33,093 nucleotides of DNA, taken from contig SUWV01000028.1 in NCBI GenBank assembly GCA_015061315.1, forward strand, positions 1 to 33,093. The letters are read 5' to 3'. The position numbers and the translations under genes are program-made. The notes beneath the pieces are model-generated. The model was not told the DNA's origin and searched no databases. It saw only the letters and a program-made list of their open reading frames with translations. Source of the stretch: Lentimicrobiaceae bacterium (GTDB lineage: Bacteria > Bacteroidota > Bacteroidia > Bacteroidales > F082). Positions 1 through 7,509 of this stretch are shown in pieces; the first letter of the stretch is position 1, and every line of letters starts with the position of its first letter.

Positions 1-2
1 AG

Positions 3-146
3 AAAGTTGTTGCAACATTGCGTACTCTTGGTAAAGAGTATTCAAAGGTTATCAGAATGAAGAGATCAGAAAAAACCAACGCTTATTATTTCGAGGAAAC
101 AATCGTTCCTATCGATCAAGTACAAGAATTCTTAGCAAAGAAATAA
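3..146 (+). CDS. DUF4295 family protein, 3' part
   Basis: This is the last 47 codons of a small basic protein whose start lies just outside the window. The visible sequence (KVVATLR..., VIRMKRSEKTNAYYFEE, ending EFLAKK) matches what I know of the about 50-residue DUF4295 family of Bacteroidetes, normally encoded between rpmG (ribosomal protein L33) and ftsY. Only one to three N-terminal residues should be missing. The function is not established; its place beside ribosomal protein genes and its basic composition suggest a ribosome-associated role, which is inference. A strong terminator follows 30 bases after the stop, so this is probably the last gene of the rpmB-rpmG operon. Confidence 0.8.
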   Translation, partial: KVVATLRTLGKEYSKVIRMKRSEKTNAYYFEETIVPIDQVQEFLAKK

Positions 147-175
147 TATAGGTTATTTTTTGAGCACGATACAAT

Positions 176-205
176 AGCTTCTCCGAGAAATCGGGGGAGC
201 TTTTT
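176..205 (+). terminator. Rho-independent terminator after the DUF4295 gene
   Basis: An 11-bp stem (AGCTTCTCCGA / TCGGGGGAGCT, two G-U pairs) closes a GAAA tetraloop and is followed by a run of T. It separates the upstream ribosomal-protein operon from ftsY. Confidence 0.9.
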
Positions 206-217
206 GTGTTTCCGCTT

Positions 218-250
218 GGCTAATGACTAATGTCTAAAGACAAAAGGGAT
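218..250 (+). repeat. Degenerate heptad repeat stretch
   Basis: The stretch reads GGCTAATGACTAATGTCTAAAGAC, a decayed relative of the CTAAAGA / TTTAGTC heptad found at 5226-5281. It lies between the terminator and the ftsY promoter. I see no gene in 147-321. Confidence 0.45.
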
Positions 251-277
251 GATAAAAAAATCTTTCGTCTTTCGTCA

Positions 278-304
278 TTTGCCTTTATACTTTTCTTATC
301 TTTG
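278..304 (+). promoter_or_regulatory. Candidate ftsY promoter
   Basis: The -7 box TATCTTTG (297-304) matches the Bacteroidetes consensus TAnnTTTG. A TTTG lies at 278-281, but the spacing is 15 rather than 19-21, so the -33 assignment is weak. Transcription would start about 10 bases before the ATG at 322. Confidence 0.5.
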
Positions 305-321
305 CAAAAAAGCATAGAATT

Positions 322-1299
322 ATGGGTTTATTTTCATTTTTTAAGAGAAATAAGGAAGTCGAGCAGGAACAGAAGCAGGAACTCGACAAGGGGTTGGAGA
401 AGACACGTACCAGCGTGTTTGACAGAATTTCTAAGGCTATCATCGGTAAATCTAAAGTCGATGATGAAGTCCTCGATAATTTAGAAGAGATTTTAGTGAC
501 TTCTGATGTCGGCGTAGATACTACTTTGAAAATAATTGCACGTATTCAAGAACGTGTCGCTCGTGACAAATATCTCGGAACTAATGAACTGAACCGAATA
601 CTTAAAGAAGAGATTGCTGCTTTGTTGCAGGAAAATAACTCTGGCGATGGAACCACCTTTGATATTCCAGCTGATAAGAAACCTTACGTTATTTTGGTTG
701 TCGGTGTTAATGGAGTAGGCAAGACTACGACAATAGGTAAGTTGGCCCATAATTTCAAGAAAGCAGGAAAGAGTGTTTTGCTCGGAGCTTCTGACACTTT
801 CAGAGCTGCTGCTGTAGATCAGCTTACGATATGGTCGGAGCGCGTAGGCGTGCCTATCGTTTCTCACGGCATGAACGCCGATCCGGCATCTGTGGCATAC
901 GACGCAGTGAAGACTGCGGTACAAGATAATATTGATGTAGTTATTATCGACACTGCAGGTCGTCTGCATAATAAAGTGAATCTCATGAACGAGCTCTCTA
1001 AGATTAAGAAGGTATGTCAGAAAGTCGTGGCGGATGCTCCTCACGAGGTGCTTCTCGTACTCGACGCTTCGACAGGTCAAAATGCTATAGAGCAGGCTCG
1101 TCAGTTTATGGCAGCTACTGAAGTCAATGCGCTCGCTTTGACAAAACTCGACGGCACAGCAAAAGGCGGCGTGGTGATTGGCATCTCAGACCAGTTCAAG
1201 ATTCCAGTGAAATATATCGGAGTGGGAGAGGGCATGGATCATCTTCAGGTATTCGACAGAAACGATTTCGTAAATAGTCTTTTTGAAGGAAGAAATTAA
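322..1299 (+). CDS. ftsY: Signal recognition particle receptor FtsY
   Basis: FtsY is the SRP-receptor GTPase that docks ribosome-SRP complexes at the inner membrane. The 325-residue protein has a short charged A-region (residues 1-30), the N domain, and then the NG GTPase core: P-loop GVNGVGKTTT (128-137), DTFRAAA (158-164), DTAGR (210-214), TKLD (274-277) and the closing GVGEGMDHL (300-308). The length is usual for Bacteroidetes FtsY, which has a short acidic region. The ATG at 322 fits the promoter just upstream, and only a few bases separate its stop from the next start, so ftsY and rimO are very probably co-transcribed. The order DUF4295 - ftsY - rimO is typical of this phylum. Confidence 0.97.
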   Translation: MGLFSFFKRNKEVEQEQKQELDKGLEKTRTSVFDRISKAIIGKSKVDDEVLDNLEEILVTSDVGVDTTLKIIARIQERVARDKYLGTNELNRILKEEIAALLQENNSGDGTTFDIPADKKPYVILVVGVNGVGKTTTIGKLAHNFKKAGKSVLLGASDTFRAAAVDQLTIWSERVGVPIVSHGMNADPASVAYDAVKTAVQDNIDVVIIDTAGRLHNKVNLMNELSKIKKVCQKVVADAPHEVLLVLDASTGQNAIEQARQFMAATEVNALALTKLDGTAKGGVVIGISDQFKIPVKYIGVGEGMDHLQVFDRNDFVNSLFEGRN

Positions 1300-1302
1300 T
1301 TG

Positions 1303-2619
1303 ATGATGAGAAAACCTAAAATAAATATCGTCACGCTCGGCTGTTCGAAAAATAAGGTCGACTCAGAACGCCTCGCAGCCTCGCTCTGTCACTGCTATGA
1401 CATAATGCACGACTCCGACAAGAAATCCGATGTGGTGATTATCAACACCTGCGGATTTATCGGCGACGCTAAAGAAGAGTCGATAGACACGATATTAGAA
1501 TATGCGGAACTGAGAAAAGCCAATAAGATAAAGAAACTTTATGTGATGGGCTGCCTCTCGCAACGCTATCGTAAAGACCTCCAAAACGAAATTCACGAAG
1601 TAGACGGCTTCTTCGGAGTGGAGTCGGTGTCGCTCATCGCTTCTCAGATTCTCAAGTTCTCAGATTCTCAGGTTCTCAAATTCTCAGATTTAAAATACAA
1701 TCACGAGAGAGTTCTTTCTACGCCTTCGCATTACGCTTATCTGAAAATATCTGAGGGATGCAACCGTCGTTGTGCATTCTGCGCGATACCTTTGATTCGA
1801 GGCGAGCATGTCTCTGTCCCGATGGAGGATTTGATAAAAGAGGCTGAGCTTCTCGCTAAGAAAGGCGTGAAAGAATTGATACTTATAGCTCAAGACTTGA
1901 CATATTACGGTCGCGACATCGACGGACAATTTCATATCGTTGAACTCGTGAAGCGACTTTTAGAGATAAAAGAGTTCGAGTGGATACGTCTGCATTACGG
2001 CTATCCTCAAGGCTTCCCTGACGAGCTCTTAGATATGATGAATAACGAACCGAGAATCTGTAATTACATCGACCTTCCTTTACAACATATAAGCACGCCT
2101 ATACTTAAAAATATGAGACGTGGCGTCGATAAGGAACAGACTATCAACTTCGTGAAAAATGCTCGTAACAGAGTTCCGGGTATCGCCTTCAGAACTACTT
2201 TCATCGTCGGTTTCCCTGGCGAGACGGAAGAACAGTTTGAGGAGCTCTGCGATTTCGTCAGAGAAATGAAGTTCGAGCGCGCTGGAGTTTTCGCTTATTC
2301 CGCTGAAGAAGGAACGCCAGCATACGAGATGGAAGATGATGTCCCTGAAGAAGTGAAACAGGAACGTGTCGATACTATCATGGCGATACAACAGAATATT
2401 TCTTTAGAGACAAACGAGAAGAGAGTCGGTACGATAGAGAAGGTCTTGATTGATAGAATAGAAGGCGACTATTATATAGGAAGAACGCAATACGACTCAC
2501 CTGAAGTCGATGACGAAATCCTGATTTCTGTTGATGAAGCGGAATTGAATATCGGTGACTTCGTGAACGTGAAACTTACAAAAGCAGATTACTTCGATTT
2601 ATATGGAGAGATTTGTTGA
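1303..2619 (+). CDS. rimO: Ribosomal protein S12 methylthiotransferase RimO
   Basis: RimO is a radical-SAM enzyme that methylthiolates the conserved aspartate of ribosomal protein S12. The N-terminal UPF0004 domain has cluster cysteines C14 (LGCSKNK), C50 (NTCGF) and C84 (GCLSQ). The radical-SAM triad is C153/C157/C160 in EGCNRRCAFC, and a TRAM-like domain closes the protein. The first in-frame ATG is at 1303, three bases after the ftsY stop; a TTG at 1300 is less likely. An in-frame block of six 8-bp repeats (1641-1688) adds about 16 residues (114-129, two copies of SQ(I/V)LKFSD) in the linker before the radical-SAM domain. All catalytic motifs are intact, so the gene is probably functional. 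Confidence 0.96.
   Translation: MMRKPKINIVTLGCSKNKVDSERLAASLCHCYDIMHDSDKKSDVVIINTCGFIGDAKEESIDTILEYAELRKANKIKKLYVMGCLSQRYRKDLQNEIHEVDGFFGVESVSLIASQILKFSDSQVLKFSDLKYNHERVLSTPSHYAYLKISEGCNRRCAFCAIPLIRGEHVSVPMEDLIKEAELLAKKGVKELILIAQDLTYYGRDIDGQFHIVELVKRLLEIKEFEWIRLHYGYPQGFPDELLDMMNNEPRICNYIDLPLQHISTPILKNMRRGVDKEQTINFVKNARNRVPGIAFRTTFIVGFPGETEEQFEELCDFVREMKFERAGVFAYSAEEGTPAYEMEDDVPEEVKQERVDTIMAIQQNISLETNEKRVGTIEKVLIDRIEGDYYIGRTQYDSPEVDDEILISVDEAELNIGDFVNVKLTKADYFDLYGEIC
1641..1688 (+). repeat. Six octamer repeats inside rimO
   Basis: Six direct 8-bp units (TTCTCAGA, TTCTCAAG, TTCTCAGA, TTCTCAGG, TTCTCAAA, TTCTCAGA). At 24 bp per three units the reading frame is kept. The same octamer occurs outside genes at 7477-7508 and 8929-8945. 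Confidence 0.95.
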
Positions 2620-2648
2620 ATGTACAATGTACAATGAACAATGAAGAA
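2617..2648 (+). repeat. Heptad repeat at the rimO stop codon
   Basis: Units of the type TGTACAA / TGAACAA / TGAAGAA follow directly after the stop codon of rimO. Confidence 0.75.
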
Positions 2649-2650
2649 TT

Positions 2651-2707
2651 GTAGAGACGTGACATATTACACCTATGAAAATAAACACGATGTAATTGGT
2701 GCGTCTT
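2651..2707 (+). repeat. Dispersed hairpin repeat, copy 1
   Basis: Starts GTAGAGACG and ends GCGTCTT, with inner inverted segments ATTACA and TGTAAT and a CCTATGAAAATAAA loop. It is closely similar to 22378-22437 and related to 19153-19203 and 28868-28918. It could act as a weak terminator for ftsY-rimO. Confidence 0.8.
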
Positions 2708-2714
2708 GATTAAG

Positions 2715-2754
2715 TCTACAAGACAACGAGTCTACAAGACAACAAGTCAACAAG
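2715..2754 (+). repeat. ACAAGACA-type octamer repeat
   Basis: Two 16-bp units (TCTACAAGACAACGAG and a near copy) plus a partial third. The same sequence type occurs at 11248-11294, 22281-22315 and 28812-28849. The rest of the 2620-2887 gap is AT-rich without a recognisable gene. Confidence 0.8.
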
Positions 2755-2887
2755 TTTGTCATGAAGATTGAAATATGTTTTGTTGAATGACGTTTTGTTT
2801 TTGATTTATAAAAAATTATAATTGATAAAAAATATTTGTCATTGTAAAACAAAAGTTATTTTCCTACGTTATATGGAATGAAAATTG

Positions 2888-3862
2888 ATGATTTTCGGTA
2901 AAACAACAAACATGACAATAAGACAATATATCTCTACTTTTTTCAAGGGCATGGCTATGGGAATAGTTAATGTTATTCCTGTTTCCAGCGGTACGGTATC
3001 ATTAATAATAGGTGTATTTGAACGCTTTATAAATTCTATAAAATCATTGAATTTGAAAGCGTTCAAACTTTTATTCAAGGGAGAGTTTTCTCAATTTGCC
3101 AAGATGACTGACTTTAAGTTTTTGATGACATTGTTGCTAGGCATCATGGCAGGAATGATATTGACAGCTATTTCGCTTAAAGCCATCTTCAAGAAATATG
3201 AGGTTATTGCCTACGCCTTTTTCATAGGATTGATAGTAGCATCGGTAGTTTATGTCTTGGGAATGATAGGTAAGAAAACTCCTAAGATGTACGTTTTGAT
3301 GTTTCTCGCTATTGTGCTTTCCTTTTGTCTCTCCATCAAAAGCAATCCTTATCCGAACGATAACTTTCTTTATTTGATACTTTGTGGTGTTATTGGTTCC
3401 TTAGGTATGATAGTGCCAGGAATATCAGGCTCGCATTTGATGATGGTGATGGGTAATTATGAACTTATTGTAACACAAGCTATCCCTCAGATAGCTAAGT
3501 GGTCTACATGGGGACAAGGCATGATGATATTGTTGCCTTTTGTTATAGGAGCTGTGATAAGTATCATTAGCATCTCTTATCTGTTGTCGTGGCTTATGAA
3601 GGAATATAGAAATGAGACTCTGTCGGTTTTGTCAGGTTTCATGATTGGCAGTCTTCCCGTAGTATATCCATGGAAAGAAGTGTTACCTGGAATGTATGAC
3701 TACACTTTCCATCTTCCAACGATGAACGGCGAATTTATAGCCGCAGTCATCATGACAGTAGTGGGAGCTTCCTTAGTCTTGATATTAAGTCATCTCTCTA
3801 AAAAGAAAGAAGAACGACTAAAGAGAAGAGCGATGAGAAAGCAGTTGAAGGTTAAGAATTAA
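2888..3862 (+). CDS. DUF368 membrane protein (PopT-like undecaprenyl-phosphate flippase)
   Basis: A polytopic membrane protein of about 324 residues with roughly eight to nine hydrophobic segments. It has the two inverted-repeat signature motifs of DUF368: GMAMGIVNVIPVSSGT near the N-terminus and GMIVPGISGSHLMMVMG in the middle. Members named PopT have been reported to recycle undecaprenyl phosphate across the inner membrane, so a cell-envelope role is likely; assignment to this paralogue is by family only. Two starts are possible: ATG 2888, used here, or ATG 2912 (MTIRQYISTFFKG), which better matches the usual N-terminal length. A TTG at 2885 is unlikely. The basic C-terminus (KKKEERLKRRAMRK) should be cytoplasmic. 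The stop codon lies inside a TTAAGAA/TTAACAA repeat into which the IS has inserted. Confidence 0.85.
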   Translation: MIFGKTTNMTIRQYISTFFKGMAMGIVNVIPVSSGTVSLIIGVFERFINSIKSLNLKAFKLLFKGEFSQFAKMTDFKFLMTLLLGIMAGMILTAISLKAIFKKYEVIAYAFFIGLIVASVVYVLGMIGKKTPKMYVLMFLAIVLSFCLSIKSNPYPNDNFLYLILCGVIGSLGMIVPGISGSHLMMVMGNYELIVTQAIPQIAKWSTWGQGMMILLPFVIGAVISIISISYLLSWLMKEYRNETLSVLSGFMIGSLPVVYPWKEVLPGMYDYTFHLPTMNGEFIAAVIMTVVGASLVLILSHLSKKKEERLKRRAMRKQLKVKN

Positions 3863-3875
3863 CAATTAACAATTA
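3852..3875 (+). repeat. TTAACAA heptad repeat overlapping the DUF368 stop, left part
   Basis: TTAAGAATTAACAATTAAC-type heptads contain the stop codon of the DUF368 gene. The series is broken by the IS and resumes at 5183. Confidence 0.85.
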
Positions 3876-3950
3876 CTACTGATGCGATAAAATTCGCCAA
3901 GTAGTAGTTAAATTATTAAATATAAATTAATTACAAGCGTTCTTTGATTT

Positions 3951-3980
3951 TTTGATTTGAAATTGTTGATGGTAACTTTG
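3951..3980 (+). promoter_or_regulatory. IS transposase promoter
   Basis: TTTG (3951-3954), an 18-base spacer and TAACTTTG (3973-3980) form a good Bacteroidetes promoter 20 bases before the transposase ATG. Confidence 0.7.
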
Positions 3981-3999
3981 CAGTCAAAACCTCAAAGTT

Positions 4000-5160
4000 A
4001 TGCATCTCGGCAAATTCGTATTCGCTCAAATAGTGGAGTTTCTACCTCGTTATGAGTTCGAAAAGTGTGTTAAAAGATACAAAGGCGACTTTCATACAAA
4101 GAGCCTAAACTCATACAATCACTTACTTCAACTCATCTTCGGACAAATCACCTCCTGCACCTCGTTGAGAGATATTTGTCTGTGCCTCAAAGCGCACCAA
4201 AACAACCTTTACCACTTGGGGATCAGGCAGCAGGTGAACCAATCAAGTCTGTCCAGAGCCAATGAGAAGAGAGATTACCGTATCTTTCAAGACTTTGGAT
4301 ATCACTTGATAGAACAAGTCAGACCATTGTTCGCGAAAGAAAGGACGCCTCTCATTGATTTGGATGAAACGATATTTGCATTAGACTCTACATCCATTTC
4401 GGTGAGTATCAACCTTGCAGCGTGGGCGTCTGGAAAATACAGTCGAGGAGCGGTCAAAATGCACACTTTGCTAGATTTGCGGGGAAACATACCGACATTC
4501 ATCCACATTTCAGATGGCACTTGGCACGATAGTAATGCTATGGATTATATCCAATTTGAATCCAATGCCGTATATACGATGGATAAGGCGTATGTGGACT
4601 TAACTGCACTAAACAAGATGGACTCCATCGGAGCATACTTCGTGACACGAGCCAAATCGGTAATGCGTTATCGTATTATCGAAACAATGGACACTAACGA
4701 AGATGGCATTCTTGCCGACCAATTAGTAATGCTAACGGGACACAAGTCATCACGACTGTATCCTAAACCGCTGCGAATTGTGCAGTATCGTGATGCTGAG
4801 ACCAACGAAGAACTAACATTTATGAGCAACAATATGGATATTAGCGCATTAGACATCGCCAACATCTATCGTAACAGGTGGCAAATAGAGGTCTTCTTCA
4901 AATGGATAAAGCAAAATATGACCGTAAAACGAATGTGGGGTTACTCTGAAAATGCAGTGCGAATACATCTATGGACGGCAATTATCTCCTACCTGTTGAT
5001 GGCGAAGATAAAAGCGAACCTGCAGACCGAATACAGCATTACAGAAGTTGCTCGAATCTTGGGCGTATCAGCATTAGCTAAAACACCTATTCGAGAGTTG
5101 CTCGCAAAAGACCAACCAACAATCGAAAACCAGAATGTCAAAGAACTAAAATTATTTTAA
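4000..5160 (+). CDS. IS4 family transposase
   Basis: A 386-residue DDE transposase. An N-terminal DUF4372-like region (about residues 1-75) precedes the catalytic domain. Candidate catalytic residues are D129 (ALDSTS), D195 (YTMDKAY) and E297 in YRNRWQIEVFFKWIK, which satisfies the Y-(2)-R-(3)-E-(6)-K signature of the IS4 family. No frameshift or internal stop is present, so this copy may be active. The partial copy at the right edge of the window differs at about five residues over 220, so the two did not arise in the very latest transposition event. Confidence 0.95.
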   Translation: MHLGKFVFAQIVEFLPRYEFEKCVKRYKGDFHTKSLNSYNHLLQLIFGQITSCTSLRDICLCLKAHQNNLYHLGIRQQVNQSSLSRANEKRDYRIFQDFGYHLIEQVRPLFAKERTPLIDLDETIFALDSTSISVSINLAAWASGKYSRGAVKMHTLLDLRGNIPTFIHISDGTWHDSNAMDYIQFESNAVYTMDKAYVDLTALNKMDSIGAYFVTRAKSVMRYRIIETMDTNEDGILADQLVMLTGHKSSRLYPKPLRIVQYRDAETNEELTFMSNNMDISALDIANIYRNRWQIEVFFKWIKQNMTVKRMWGYSENAVRIHLWTAIISYLLMAKIKANLQTEYSITEVARILGVSALAKTPIRELLAKDQPTIENQNVKELKLF

Positions 5161-5182
5161 TAAAAATTTATTGCATCAGTAG

Positions 5183-5225
5183 AAATTAACAATTAAGAAT
5201 TAACAATTAACAATTAACAATTAAC
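5183..5225 (+). repeat. TTAACAA heptad repeat, right part
   Basis: Continuation of the TTAACAA / TTAAGAA series that starts at the DUF368 stop codon and is split by the IS. Confidence 0.9.
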
Positions 5226-5281
5226 TTTAGCCTTTAGTCTTTAGTCTTTAGTCTTTAGTCTTTAGTCTTTAGTCTTTAGCC
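5226..5281 (-). repeat. TTTAGTC heptad repeat at the stop of the sensor hydrogenase gene
   Basis: About eight tandem TTTAGTC units. Read on the minus strand they are CTAAAGA units that begin in the last codons and stop of the convergent gene at 5269-6546, encoding its final residues AKD. Confidence 0.95.
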
Positions 5282-6546
5282 TTACAAAAAATACAATCTG
5301 ATATTTTTGCGTTCTGGCATACTACGTCTTCGGCGAAGGCGTCGCATGTAGGAGCGCCGCAGATGCCACAGTCTTTCTGAGGTAATTCTTTCCTCAATTC
5401 GTTTATCTTATTCATTTTCTCCAAAGCCTTAGCGATGTCGTTGTCTAAGCTGAGCATAGAACGAGGCTCAATCTTGTCGAGGCTCATGTTTTGCATGAGA
5501 TAGTCGCGTTCGTTTTCTATCTCAAATTCGCGAGTGCGTTCGCCATTACGTTCTTTATCGGCCACATAACGCGCACGAGCGAACATCTTCTCGCATGTCA
5601 GGAAGCGGTTGTTGCATGTGAGGTTGCCGCCGGCACAACTCTGGTCGCAGGCTCTTAACTCCAAGAACTCTACATCTTCAATCTCGTCGTTTTCAATCTT
5701 TTCTAAAAACTCAATTACATTGTCAATCTCATCGATGGCGTAAGAACGTCGTGCTATGCTCATGCGTCGTTCGCCATTCGTAAGAGAGGTTAATATGCTA
5801 TCTGACGACAGCTGTGCTATAGGAAGTTTCGTTTCTTTATACGATGATCCTTGTTCTTTGATTCTCTTCCATACTCTGTTATAAAGCGAATCCATATTGA
5901 TGACACCATCTACGTTGGATTTCTCTTCGCCTACAGGACTCTTGACGGCTGCTATCTTAGCGGCGCATGGCGTGATATAAAATATTCCTACCTCATTGTC
6001 TTTGTAAGTGCCTTCTTTATGTAGCTTCTTCCTGACAAACATCGCTGTAATGTCGATAGGCGCTTTTATTGGAATAAGGTTGTCGACCAAACCAGGAAAC
6101 TTGACTTGTATCAAGCGCACTATTGCAGGACAGAATGTGGAGATATGAGGCAGGTTGTCTTTGTTCTCGACGAAATATTTGTTTTTGGTGTTAGTGTAGA
6201 CAGATGCTGAACTGTCAGTCTCAAAGACATGAGTAAATCCTATCTCTTGTAAGATGGCGTATATGCGAGAGACGCTGATGTCGTTAGGAAACTGACCTAA
6301 GAATACCGACGGTATCAAGGCGACACGACATGGAAAGTTGAAGATGGATTCAAAGTCGTCTTGCTTGATATATATCGCTTTTGATGGACATATCTTGAAA
6401 CATTTTCCACAGTCGATGCAGCGACTTTCAGATATTGTCGCTATTTCATTATGAATGCGTATCGCTTCTGTAGGACATACCTTCATGCAACGAGTGCAGC
6501 CTGTGCATTGACTTTCATTGATCTGTAGTGCGTGATAGAAAAACAT
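5269..6546 (-). CDS. Sensor-like [FeFe]-hydrogenase homologue with ferredoxin and C-terminal Fe-S domain
   Basis: A 425-residue iron-sulfur protein. Two N-terminal [4Fe-4S] ferredoxin motifs (C14/17/20/24 and C43/46/49/53) precede an [FeFe]-hydrogenase large-subunit core. The four H-cluster ligands are present: C139 (STFCPAI), C194 (ITPCAAK), and C300 and C304 (RACDQSC). The proton-relay Cys before the first ligand is Phe138, and the Glu of the usual PCxAKKxE motif is Ala. A C-terminal FeS domain (C393, C396, C401, C418; KDCGICGAPTCDAF) resembles PF04060. It is the last gene of a minus-strand cluster with GHKL ATPases, DRTGG and PHP proteins. This architecture is found in putative sensory hydrogenases. 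A role as H2 or redox sensor rather than a catalyst is inferred. Confidence 0.85.
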   Translation of the reverse strand: MFFYHALQINESQCTGCTRCMKVCPTEAIRIHNEIATISESRCIDCGKCFKICPSKAIYIKQDDFESIFNFPCRVALIPSVFLGQFPNDISVSRIYAILQEIGFTHVFETDSSASVYTNTKNKYFVENKDNLPHISTFCPAIVRLIQVKFPGLVDNLIPIKAPIDITAMFVRKKLHKEGTYKDNEVGIFYITPCAAKIAAVKSPVGEEKSNVDGVINMDSLYNRVWKRIKEQGSSYKETKLPIAQLSSDSILTSLTNGERRMSIARRSYAIDEIDNVIEFLEKIENDEIEDVEFLELRACDQSCAGGNLTCNNRFLTCEKMFARARYVADKERNGERTREFEIENERDYLMQNMSLDKIEPRSMLSLDNDIAKALEKMNKINELRKELPQKDCGICGAPTCDAFAEDVVCQNAKISDCIFCKAKD

Positions 6547-6549
6547 AGC

Positions 6550-6963
6550 TTAACAAATTTTAACTTCCATTGTTACTGTAGTACCGACGCCGACGGTAGA
6601 TTGTACGTCTAACTTATCGACATTCTTCTTGATATTGGGTAATCCCATTCCAGCTCCAAATCCCATGTCTCTCACTTCAGGCGAGGCTGTGGAGTTACCT
6701 TCTTTCATAGCCCATTCGATGTCGGGTATGCCAGGTCCTTTATCAACAACGCTAATGCAAATATTGTTTGCATCAATGTCGGCATATATCATTCCGCCGT
6801 ATGCGTGTGCAATGGCATTGACTTCAGCTTCATAAAGAGCTACGACGACTCTTTTTATTATTGATGGATTTACGTTGAGCTGTTTTAAAGTCTTCTTGAT
6901 AGAACTCGACGCAGCCCCAGCATTCACGAAATCACCCTCTGTTATTTTATATTCTAAGTGCAT
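6550..6963 (-). CDS. RsbW/RsbT-like anti-sigma-type GHKL ATPase
   Basis: A 137-residue single-domain HATPase_c protein. The N-box is EAEVNAIAHA (45-54, metal-binding N49), the G1 box DKGPGIPD (74-81) and the G2 box GFGAGMGLPN (101-110). There is no dimerisation/phosphoacceptor domain, so it is not a classical histidine kinase. It resembles the serine-kinase anti-sigma group, which acts by protein phosphorylation or partner switching; the target is unknown. Its stop is three bases from the start of the sensor hydrogenase gene, so translation is probably coupled and a physical partnership is likely. The 114 bases before its start are filled with heptad repeats. Confidence 0.85.
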   Translation of the reverse strand: MHLEYKITEGDFVNAGAASSSIKKTLKQLNVNPSIIKRVVVALYEAEVNAIAHAYGGMIYADIDANNICISVVDKGPGIPDIEWAMKEGNSTASPEVRDMGFGAGMGLPNIKKNVDKLDVQSTVGVGTTVTMEVKIC

Positions 6964-6966
6964 AGT

Positions 6967-7077
6967 AGTTTACAGTTTGCAGTTTACAATTTACAATTTA
7001 CAGTTTACAGTTTACAGTTAATTGCTAATTGTCAATTGTTAATTGTTAATTGTTAATTGTTAATTGTTAATTGTTAA
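6967..7077 (-). repeat. TTTACAG and TTAACAA heptad arrays
   Basis: Plus-strand TTTACAG/TTTACAA heptads (about 6967-7020) are followed by GTTAATT-type heptads up to the stop codon of the gene at 7078. Read in gene direction the latter are TTAACAA units starting at the TAA stop, the same orientation relative to the gene as after the DUF368 gene. Confidence 0.9.
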
Positions 7078-7422
7078 TTAATAAATCGGTAGTATTCCAT
7101 TTTGATAAAGTATTCCGCTGGCTTTGAACATGGAATAGTCGCATTCCATCAAGACCATGTCGTTGTCTTCTGCAAGTTCGATGATATCGGGGCTTGGCTT
7201 TTTCTTTCTTACAAAGATGATGACGTCTAAACATCCCATCTCGCATGTCCGTATTGTTTGAATGTTACACAATCCAGTTAGTATTACAGGATTATGTTCT
7301 CCGAGTGTCAATACGTCACTCATCAGGTCAGATGCGAAGGCGTAATTGAAGTCCTCCTCCATACGCGACTCCCCGCATAAGACCTTGGCGTTAAGTAATT
7401 CTGCAATTTCTTTTAATTTCAT
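7078..7422 (-). CDS. DRTGG domain protein 1
   Basis: A 114-residue soluble protein resembling the stand-alone DRTGG domain (MKLKEIAELLNAKVL, then FASDLMSDVL and the hydrophobic core of a small alpha/beta domain). It is clearly related to the second DRTGG protein at 8922-9272 (SDLMSDVL against SDLLSDVM; the same start MK(L/V)(K/Q)E). DRTGG domains are found beside CBS domains and in phosphotransacetylases and are thought to bind small ligands or regulate; the ligand here is unknown. It lies between the two ATPase genes, so a regulatory role in the sensor pathway is inferred. Confidence 0.75.
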   Translation of the reverse strand: MKLKEIAELLNAKVLCGESRMEEDFNYAFASDLMSDVLTLGEHNPVILTGLCNIQTIRTCEMGCLDVIIFVRKKKPSPDIIELAEDNDMVLMECDYSMFKASGILYQNGILPIY

Positions 7423-7442
7423 ACTTATTCGTTTTATTTAAC

Positions 7443-7508
7443 CTGAGAAATTGAAAATCTGAAAACCTGAAAACTTTTCTCAGATTCTCAATTTCTCAGA
7501 TTCTCAAT
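7443..7508 (-). repeat. Octamer repeat folded as an inverted repeat between operon genes
   Basis: Two 23-base arms (7443-7465 and 7477-7499, 21 of 23 pairs match) are separated by 11 bases. The right arm and the following 9 bases are TTCTCAGA octamers. The hairpin lies just after the stop codon of the ATPase gene at 7510 and could attenuate transcription into the next gene. Confidence 0.85.
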
Positions 7509-7509
7509 T

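Larger units (their letters stand above)
3876..5183 (+). mobile_element. Complete IS4-type insertion sequence, copy 1
   Basis: The element runs between imperfect terminal inverted repeats: CTACTGATGCGATAAA at the left end and the complement of CTACTGATGCAATAAA at the right end. Flanking AATTA on both sides is compatible with a 5-bp target duplication, but because it inserted into a TTAACAA repeat the exact edge is ambiguous by a base or two. It encodes one transposase and has its own promoter. A nearly identical partial copy in opposite orientation begins at 32406, and the shared sequence ends at the same terminal base, which supports the boundary. Confidence 0.9.

Noticed and set aside
493..1080. 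195-residue minus-strand frame opposite ftsY.
   Set aside because: It is a shadow of a clearly conserved gene, with no start context or homology.
2620..2887. Small RNA or riboswitch before the DUF368 gene.
   Set aside because: Apart from the dispersed repeats, the region shows no conserved fold that I recognise.
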